From Clostridia bacterium (GTDB lineage Bacteria; Bacillota_A; Clostridia; Christensenellales; Aristaeellaceae), in assembly GCA_017399225.1 (NCBI GenBank), contig JAFQEB010000107.1, positions 1 to 11,856 of the forward strand: a DNA stretch of 11,856 bases. Direction: 5' to 3'. The notes beneath the pieces were generated by a model, which did no database searches, was not told where the DNA came from, and saw only the letters and a program-made list of their open reading frames with translations. The position numbers and the translations under genes were made by a program. Numbering within the stretch: the stretch's first letter is position 1; every line of letters begins with the position of its first letter. Shown here piece after piece: positions 7,051 to 11,856 of the stretch.

Positions 7051-7080
7051 ATCATATCAGCCCCTGACGGATGCTGTCAA
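7051..7080 (-). promoter_or_regulatory. Promoter of the ABC exporter gene
   Basis: TTGACA (7080-7075, minus) is a perfect -35, and TATGAT (7056-7051) is the -10 after an 18-bp spacer. The predicted transcript starts near 7044 and the ribosome binding site lies about 10 bases further on. This fixes the start codon at 7025. Confidence 0.8.
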
Positions 7081-7103
7081 CCATTTTTCGGCAGCGCGCA
7101 ATT

Positions 7104-7137
7104 AAAAAGCGCCATGCCCCTGATGCAGGAGCATGGC
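7104..7137 (-). terminator. Intrinsic terminator of the MATE gene
   Basis: On the minus strand GCCATGC pairs with GCATGGC (7137-7131 with 7117-7111), extended by a wobble pair and four more pairs around a 3-base loop, then GCTTTTTAATT. The hairpin begins about 30 bases past the MATE stop codon and separates the MATE and ABC transcription units. Confidence 0.85.
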
Positions 7138-7168
7138 AGATGGTACGGAACGCATTTGGAGCAGCAGG

Positions 7169-8614
7169 TCACGCCTTCACCTTTTCCGCATCGTTGACGA
7201 TGTTGCTGGCCCAGAAGTCGGAGCGGAGCATGAACAGACCGATCACCAGCTTGACCACGTCGATGAACTGGATGCAGAAATACATCGTGACCACGCCGGC
7301 CTCCGTAAAGTGGCTGAGGCAATAGGCCAGCACCGCAGGCACACACCAGGTATAGACGCTGTCGAAGAGGAAGGTGATGACCGTTTTACCGCCGGAGCGG
7401 ATGGTGAAATAGGTCGCGTGCAGGAAGGCATGGATGGGCAGGGAGAGGCCGGCGATCACCAGGGTCTGCCGGGCCAGCTGCTTGGCCGTATCGGACACGT
7501 TGAAGGGGCCCGGGATCACCCCGGCGCACAGCGCCAGCAGACCGCCCAGGATGACGTGGCTGACCACGGTGATGAACAACAGCTTGTTGTCCGTATCCCT
7601 GGCGCCCTGCCTGTCGCCCCGGCCAAGGTGCTGGCCGACCATGATGGAGACCGCATTGCCCATGGCAAACATGATGATGCAGAACAGGTTCCAGGCGGTG
7701 CTGGTGATGTTCAGGGCCGTGAGAGCCTCGATGCCGCGGGTGGAGTAGCACTGGTTGATGAAGGTCATGCCCAGGGACCACAGCACCTCGTTGAGCATCA
7801 GCGGCGTGCCGGTGATGGCGATCTTCTTCAGCAGCGACACGGGCACATAGCCATTGCGGAAGGCGCCGCGCAGGAAGACGTAGCGGTTCTGATGGAGGTG
7901 GGCATAGAGCACCACGAAGATCATTTCCACAAAGCGGGAGATGACCGTGGCCAGCGCCGCGCCGCGCACGCCCATGCCCGCGCCCCACATGGTGAAGGTC
8001 AGGCCCAGCACGGTCAGTTCGCGGGTCTCATAGATCAGCAGGAAGTTGAGCACCAGGTTGGTCAGGATAGCGATGATGGAGCCGAACATGGTAGCCACGG
8101 TCTTGCCCATCTCGCGCATGGAGCCTGCATAGGCCTGCACCAGCGCAAAGGGCAGCAGGCCCCAGAGCATGATGTGCAGGTAATCCAGGCCCTCGGAAAG
8201 GGCGAAGGCGACCTTTTCCTCATCCACCTCACCCTTGAGGAAGAGGCTGATGAAGGTCTCGCCCAGGCCCATCAGCAGCGCGACGCCGATGACCACCGCC
8301 GCCACGCCGAAATACAGCTTGGCCCGGAAGGACTGGCGCATACCGTCCACATCGTTCTTGCCGGCGAACTGTGCGCCGAAGATGGAAATGCCGCTCAGGC
8401 CGCCGAAGATGGTCAGGTTGAAGACCATCAGGATCTGGTTGACCACGCCGACGGCGCTGAAGGACTCATCGCCCAGGGAACCGACCATCAGGTTGTCCAG
8501 CAGGTTGACTGCGGAGGTGATGCCCTGCTGGATGACCAGGGGCAGCAGAATGATCAGCACGCTGCGATAAAAGGCCTTGCTGCCGATAAAGCGGCGCTTG
8601 AAGTTGGTAAGCAT
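7169..8614 (-). CDS. MATE-family multidrug/toxin antiporter
   Basis: A 481-residue integral membrane protein with about 12 hydrophobic helices in two homologous halves, expected to exchange Na+ or H+ for cationic drugs or metabolites. The first half holds the family stretch LLPLVIQQGITSAVNLLDNL (24-43) and later GGLSGISIFGAQFAGK, both typical of MATE helices 1-2. The second half repeats the pattern with TPLMLNEVLWSLGMTFINQC and AMGNAVSIMVGQHLGRGD. Length matches the family (about 450-490). GAGGAG lies 10 bases ahead of the ATG. The gene has its own promoter (8651-8678) and terminator (7104-7137). It runs in the same direction as the ABC exporter but is transcribed apart from it. The substrate cannot be told from sequence. 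Confidence 0.93.
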   Translation of the reverse strand: MLTNFKRRFIGSKAFYRSVLIILLPLVIQQGITSAVNLLDNLMVGSLGDESFSAVGVVNQILMVFNLTIFGGLSGISIFGAQFAGKNDVDGMRQSFRAKLYFGVAAVVIGVALLMGLGETFISLFLKGEVDEEKVAFALSEGLDYLHIMLWGLLPFALVQAYAGSMREMGKTVATMFGSIIAILTNLVLNFLLIYETRELTVLGLTFTMWGAGMGVRGAALATVISRFVEMIFVVLYAHLHQNRYVFLRGAFRNGYVPVSLLKKIAITGTPLMLNEVLWSLGMTFINQCYSTRGIEALTALNITSTAWNLFCIIMFAMGNAVSIMVGQHLGRGDRQGARDTDNKLLFITVVSHVILGGLLALCAGVIPGPFNVSDTAKQLARQTLVIAGLSLPIHAFLHATYFTIRSGGKTVITFLFDSVYTWCVPAVLAYCLSHFTEAGVVTMYFCIQFIDVVKLVIGLFMLRSDFWASNIVNDAEKVKA

Positions 8615-8650
8615 GGTTTCAGAACTCCTCTGTATATTGGTTGCCTATCC

Positions 8651-8678
8651 ATTGTAGCGGGTTTTGCCCGATTGTCAA
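8651..8678 (-). promoter_or_regulatory. Promoter of the MATE gene with upstream direct repeats
   Basis: TTGACA (8678-8673, minus) and TACAAT (8656-8651) are separated by 16 bp. The predicted start is near 8644 and gives a leader of about 30 nt. Just upstream, TCCGCCA occurs twice (8701-8695 and 8691-8685), start to start 10 bp, on the same face of the helix. This is a possible regulator site. Confidence 0.75.
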
Positions 8679-8717
8679 GGGGAATGGCGGAGATTGGCGG
8701 AAGCAGCCGCTCCAACG

Positions 8718-9614
8718 TCACCGCACGCCCTCCAGCCAGACGATCTGCCGGCGCAGGCCCTCCTCCAGGGACATATCCGGCATACGGATCCCGGCGGCGC
8801 GCAGCTTCGACAGGTCGTAGCTGCGGTGGCAGAGGTGTCCGCTGTAGTGGGGATGCGCCTCGAGATAGCCCTCCAGCGGGATCTCCTCCACCGTCACATC
8901 GCAGCCGATGATGCGGCCGAGCAGCCGGTAATAGTCCGCGTTGGTCACCACATCCACGCCGCCGATGCAGAAGATCTGCCGGCAGGCGGCGGGGTTGCCG
9001 ATGCAGTCCAACAGGGCCAGGGCCAGATCATCCACATAGATGGGGTGGATGAGGAATTCCCCGCCGCCCACCAGGCGCATGGGCTTTCCTGCACGGATAT
9101 GATCGAGCAGCTCCGGCTGACGGGTATGCTCCGGGTAACAGCCCAGCTGGAAGCCCGGGCCGAAGATGTGGCCGGGGCGGAAGATGGTGTAGTTGACGCC
9201 GGAGGCGATGAAGGCTTCCTCCATCAGGCGTTTGGTGGCGCCGTAGCCGCCGTCGGTGAGGTAATGCTCGTTGGATTCATCCTGCGGCACGTCCTTATGG
9301 AAGGGGTCGTACACCGAATCCGTGGAGACGACGACGAAGCGGCCGGTATGGCGGCTGACGATCTCCGCATCCTGGCGGGCAGTATGCGGGGTGCGGCCGG
9401 TGCAGTCGATGCAGGCGTCCCAGCAGGTTTGGGCAGAGGCCAGGGCCGCACGGACAGAGTCGTTATCCTCCCGGTCGGCCAGCAAGGCATGGACGCCCTC
9501 CGGCAGGGGATGCACGCCGCGGGTCAGCGTCCACACCTGATGCCCGGCAGCCAGTGCCAGTTCGGCCACGCGGCGGCTCAGCGCTCCGCTGCCGCCCATG
9601 ATGAGCAGCTTCAT
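8718..9614 (-). CDS. NAD(P)-dependent epimerase/dehydratase-like protein (extended SDR)
   Basis: A 298-residue Rossmann-fold protein of the extended short-chain dehydrogenase family, whose members epimerise, reduce or dehydrate nucleotide sugars and related substrates. The glycine-rich nucleotide motif is GGSGALS (7-13). The catalytic region keeps STDSVY (97-102) and YGATK with Tyr124 and Lys128, followed by the family stretch FRPGHIFGP (145-153) and HPIYVDDLA (190-198). All motifs needed for catalysis are intact. The start is fixed by GGGAGG 6 bases ahead of ATG. The ATG shares one base with the stop of the upstream EamA gene (TGATG), so the two are translationally coupled. The second gene position and the sugar-epimerase fold suggest a metabolite link with the transporter, but the substrate is unknown. 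Confidence 0.88.
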   Translation of the reverse strand: MKLLIMGGSGALSRRVAELALAAGHQVWTLTRGVHPLPEGVHALLADREDNDSVRAALASAQTCWDACIDCTGRTPHTARQDAEIVSRHTGRFVVVSTDSVYDPFHKDVPQDESNEHYLTDGGYGATKRLMEEAFIASGVNYTIFRPGHIFGPGFQLGCYPEHTRQPELLDHIRAGKPMRLVGGGEFLIHPIYVDDLALALLDCIGNPAACRQIFCIGGVDVVTNADYYRLLGRIIGCDVTVEEIPLEGYLEAHPHYSGHLCHRSYDLSKLRAAGIRMPDMSLEEGLRRQIVWLEGVR

Positions 9615-10459
9615 CAGGCGCCTCCCTTCAGGTTGAGCAGCACCAGGGCCGCCAGGATCATCCCCAGGGCGATCAGCTTGCGGCGGCTGAGCTTCTCCCG
9701 GAAGGCCAACAGGCCCACCAGTGCAACGGCGATGATCACACCCACGGAGAAGCTGGGGTAGACCACCACGCCGTCCAGCTGCGTCAGCGCCAGGAGCAGG
9801 AAGCGGGCGCTCATGTAGTTCGGCACGCCGATGGCCAGGCCGCAGAGCACGTCGCCGACGGTGATCCCCTGCTTCTTATAGAAGCACAAGCCTACGCACA
9901 GCAGGAAGGCCGTCAGGAAGGTGTAGAGCAGGTAGTGGTCATTTTGCGCGGCGTTGCCCCAGTATTCAAAGACCTTGGCCATCAGGTCGCAGCCGCCGCA
10001 GACCACCATCAGAGCGATGAGCCCCAGCAGGTTGCGGCGCTCCGCCTTTTCGCTGCGCTCCTGCATGACGATGATGGCAGCAACGGCAATGCAGATGCCG
10101 ACGATCTGCGGCCACTGGGGCGTTTCGCGGAAGACGGTGATGGCCGCGAGGGTCGGGAGCAGCACGCCCAGTTTCTGGAAGGTGGCGGGCAGCACCACGC
10201 CGCTGCGGCCCATGTTCCACCGGAGGAGGACGAAGCCCAGCAGGTACAATACGCCGCTGAACGCGCCCGTCGCCACGGTGAAGGCCAGGCCCTCCCCTTC
10301 CGGGATGAGGGGCCAGCCCGCCAGCAGCCCGGCGGCGACAGTGCACATGGCATAGTTGGATGCCAGCATGGTCATGCCGTTGCGGCTGTATTTGCCGGAA
10401 AGGCGCATGAGGACCGCCACGGCGGTCGAGGAGAGGATGGCGAGGAGAAGATAGAGCAT
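9614..10459 (-). CDS. EamA/DMT-superfamily transporter
   Basis: A 281-residue protein with ten hydrophobic helices in two halves, the topology of drug/metabolite transporters that move amino acids, sugars or other small metabolites. The helices are clear from MLYLLLAILSSTAVAVLM at the start to LIALGMILAALVLLNL at the end. Short loops contain basic residues (for example LRLSGKYSRNG-like and FREKLSRRK) consistent with cytoplasmic faces. The ATG has GGAGG 5 bases upstream. It is the first gene of a two-gene unit with the SDR protein, overlapping by one base. No strong promoter precedes it; a weak one with a 23-bp spacer made of 7-bp repeats is described separately. Gene-family level is certain; the substrate is not. 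Confidence 0.88.
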   Translation of the reverse strand: MLYLLLAILSSTAVAVLMRLSGKYSRNGMTMLASNYAMCTVAAGLLAGWPLIPEGEGLAFTVATGAFSGVLYLLGFVLLRWNMGRSGVVLPATFQKLGVLLPTLAAITVFRETPQWPQIVGICIAVAAIIVMQERSEKAERRNLLGLIALMVVCGGCDLMAKVFEYWGNAAQNDHYLLYTFLTAFLLCVGLCFYKKQGITVGDVLCGLAIGVPNYMSARFLLLALTQLDGVVVYPSFSVGVIIAVALVGLLAFREKLSRRKLIALGMILAALVLLNLKGGA

Positions 10460-10475
10460 GGGAACCTCCGGGGTG

Positions 10476-10510
10476 GAATTATGAATTAGGAATTAGGAAT
10501 TAGGAATTTG
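10476..10510. repeat. 7-bp tandem repeat (GAATTAG) upstream of the EamA gene
   Basis: Three perfect copies of GAATTAG (10483-10503) are flanked by near copies GAATTAT (10476-10482) and GAATTTG (10504-10510). The array lies 17 bases upstream of the EamA start and stands out for its AT content in GC-rich surroundings. Weak -10 (CATAAT, 10483-10478 minus) and -35 (TTCAAA, 10512-10507 minus) candidates flank it with 23 bp between. Confidence 0.7.
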
Positions 10511-10634
10511 AAGTGTGGAACTGGGCCGAAAGAAAGCGCCGACCCCGAAGGGAATCGACGCTGTGAAGATCAGGGAAATGGGGCGAGGATCCCGCTGGGG
10601 GATGAACCCTCTCACCCGCTCTATCGGCCCGCGT

Positions 10635-10813
10635 CAGGGACAAGCCCTGCCGTGGGCTTGCATTATCAACGCCTGCGTTGACAACGCTCGTCGGCAAGCC
10701 GACCTGTCGCGGGAGCGCCCCCGGAGGGGGAGCCTTTGAAGTTGGTGGGACGGTGGGATGGTGAGTAGCCAAACGGCTCTCCCTTCGGGAGAGCTGTCAC
10801 CCGTCAGGATGAC
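10635..10813 (+). repeat. Mosaic of palindromic units in the pgi/EamA intergenic region
   Basis: In order: CAGGG-ACAAG-CCCTG (10635-10649), overlapping a longer alternative stem CAAGCCC/GGGCTTG (10641-10660); TCAACGC-CT-GCGTTGA (10666-10681); GTCGGC-AA-GCCGAC (10690-10703); CCCCC-GGA-GGGGG (10718-10730); GCTCTCCC-TTC-GGGAGAGC (10776-10794); and an imperfect GTCA...TGAC hairpin (10796-10813). A tandem 8-mer, GGTGGGAC then GGTGGGAT, lies at 10744-10759. The last two hairpins sit just past the pgi stop and may stabilise or end its mRNA, but neither has a T-run. The remaining part of this 383-base gap (about 10511-10634) shows no gene or clear signal. Confidence 0.7.
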
Positions 10814-10842
10814 TGAGAGGGCTGCTCACACAGGGCACATGC

Positions 10843-11856
10843 TCAGGCGTTCAGCTTGGCTTCCAGCTCGGCCTTGAGGGATTCGTAGCCGGGCTTGCCC
10901 AGCAGGGCGAACATGTTCTTCTTGTAGGCTTCGACGCCGGGCTGATCGAAGGGGTTCACACCCAGCAGATAGCCGGAGAGGCCGCAGGCCTTCTCGAAGA
11001 AGTAGCACAGGTAGCCGAAGTGCCAGGCGTCGGCCTGGTCGATCTCAATGATGATGTTGGGGGTGCCGCCGTCCATGTGGGCCATCAGGGTGCCCTGGTA
11101 GGCCTTGGAGTTCACGAACTGCACGGACTTGCCGGCCAGGTAGTTCAGGCCGTCGATGTCCTCGGCAGCCTCCTCGATGAAGGCCTCGGTGCGGGGCTCC
11201 TTGACCCAGATGACGGTCTCGAACAGGTTGCGGGTGCCGTCCTGGATGAACTGGCCGATGGAATGCAGGTCGGTGGAGAAGTTGGCAGCGGTGGGGAAGA
11301 TGCCCTTCTGATCCTTGCCCTCGGACTCGGCGAAGAGCTGCTTGAACCACTCGCCCATCATGGTCAGGGCGGGCTCGTAGTTCACCAGGATCTCGGTGGC
11401 CTTGCCCTTGCGGTACAGGATATTGCGCAGGGCAGCGTAGAGCATGGAGGGGTTACAGTCAATGCAGCCTTCCTTGCAGACCTCGCGGGCGTCAGCAGCG
11501 CCCTTCATCATGGCTTCGATGTCGATGCCAGCGGCAGCGATGGGCAGCAGGCCCACAGCGGTCAGTACGGAGAAACGGCCGCCCACGTCATCCGGCACAA
11601 CGAAGGTCTCGTAGCCCTCGACATTGGCCAGGTTCTTCAGCGCGCCGCGAGCCTTGTCGGTGGTGGCATAGATGCGGTTCTTCGCGCCTTCCTTGCCGTA
11701 CTTCTCCTCCAGCATCTTCTTGAAGACGCGGAAGGCGATGGCGGGCTCGGTGGTGGTGCCGGACTTGGAGATCACATTGACGGAGAAGTCCACATCGGCA
11801 ACCAGTTCCAATACTTCCAGAGCAGCATCGGAGGACAGTCCGTTGCCCACAAAGTA
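10843..11856 (-). CDS. pgi: Glucose-6-phosphate isomerase, C-terminal part (5' end outside window)
   Basis: Interconverts glucose-6-phosphate and fructose-6-phosphate in glycolysis, in the cytoplasm as an oligomer. The 337 residues here begin mid-protein ([12 protein letters not shown]) and run to a normal stop, so a substantial N-terminal part is missing off the window. Phosphate-binding SKSGTTTEP lies near 30-38, PROSITE-type signature 1 [14 protein letters not shown] near 89-102, and signature 2 [19 protein letters not shown] near 295-313. Catalytic residues match: Glu177 in ESEGK, His198 in LHSIGQ and Lys312 in GVEAYK. Nothing suggests damage. Its promoter and start lie beyond base 11856. 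Downstream come palindromic repeats without a classical terminator. Confidence 0.97.
   Translation of the reverse strand, partial: YFVGNGLSSDAALEVLELVADVDFSVNVISKSGTTTEPAIAFRVFKKMLEEKYGKEGAKNRIYATTDKARGALKNLANVEGYETFVVPDDVGGRFSVLTAVGLLPIAAAGIDIEAMMKGAADAREVCKEGCIDCNPSMLYAALRNILYRKGKATEILVNYEPALTMMGEWFKQLFAESEGKDQKGIFPTAANFSTDLHSIGQFIQDGTRNLFETVIWVKEPRTEAFIEEAAEDIDGLNYLAGKSVQFVNSKAYQGTLMAHMDGGTPNIIIEIDQADAWHFGYLCYFFEKACGLSGYLLGVNPFDQPGVEAYKKNMFALLGKPGYESLKAELEAKLNA

Noticed and set aside
4884..7067. Long plus-strand open frame (727 codons) opposite the ABC exporter gene
   Set aside because: It is the antisense shadow of a high-GC gene, composed of His/Ala/Glu/Gln/Asp-rich low-complexity text with no domain. 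The minus-strand frame has every ABC motif.
7133..8911. Long plus-strand open frame (592 codons) opposite the MATE gene
   Set aside because: Same antisense compositional effect, no ribosome binding site or recognisable motif, and it covers the MATE promoter and terminator.
10476..10510. CRISPR-like repeat array
   Set aside because: Units are 7 bp and contiguous, with no spacers or cas genes.
10500..10772. Short open frames in the intergenic region between EamA and pgi
   Set aside because: They are made of repeat-derived palindromes, have no ribosome binding site, and occur on both strands at once.
10776..10813. Intrinsic terminator for pgi
   Set aside because: The hairpins are good but no T-run follows on the minus strand (CCGTTTGGC), so they are listed only as repeats.

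Overview
The window looks like chromosomal DNA from a GC-rich, probably gut-associated Clostridia-type Bacillota. The grounds are purine-rich AAGGAGGT-like ribosome binding sites, TTGACA/TATAAT promoters, a Firmicutes-style glucose-6-phosphate isomerase, an ECF sigma factor paired with a PepSY-like membrane partner, and short compound palindromic repeats of a kind I recall from gut Clostridia. The assignment is inferred from style. There is no rRNA, tRNA, CRISPR array, phage gene or transposase.

Layout. Bases 1-124 hold a strong minus-strand terminator and a candidate minus-strand promoter. From 125 to 2542 (minus) lies a GH74-like double beta-propeller protein. It keeps both family catalytic aspartates, lacks a signal peptide, appears to start at a non-standard ATT codon, and carries two palindromic repeat insertions that are read through in frame. 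Bases 2543-2757 form a divergent promoter region. To the right (plus) an ECF sigma factor (2758-3273) overlaps a one-TM, 595-residue PepSY-like protein (3263-5050) that is probably its anti-sigma or sensor. A shared bidirectional hairpin follows. Then come two separately promoted minus-strand transporters: an ABC exporter half-transporter (5100-7025) and a MATE antiporter (7169-8614). Next is a minus-strand two-gene unit, an EamA/DMT transporter (9614-10459) translationally coupled to an NAD(P)-binding extended SDR (8718-9614). Bases 10460-10842 are a repeat-rich spacer without a convincing gene. The window ends inside pgi (minus, 5' end missing).

How it fits together. The sigma and 595-residue pair look like one regulatory operon, preceded by a GAAC-N17-CGTC motif that suits autoregulation. 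The rest looks like ordinary housekeeping, sugar-related and efflux genes, each with its own promoter or terminator. I see no multi-gene defence, secretion or biosynthetic system. The most unusual signals are the repeats: a three-hairpin mosaic element in the pgi/EamA spacer has a counterpart, in the same hairpin order, inside the GH74 reading frame, and a second GC-rich palindrome is also coded through. The ATT start of the GH74 gene and a 7-bp tandem repeat that could set promoter spacing upstream of EamA are also worth checking.
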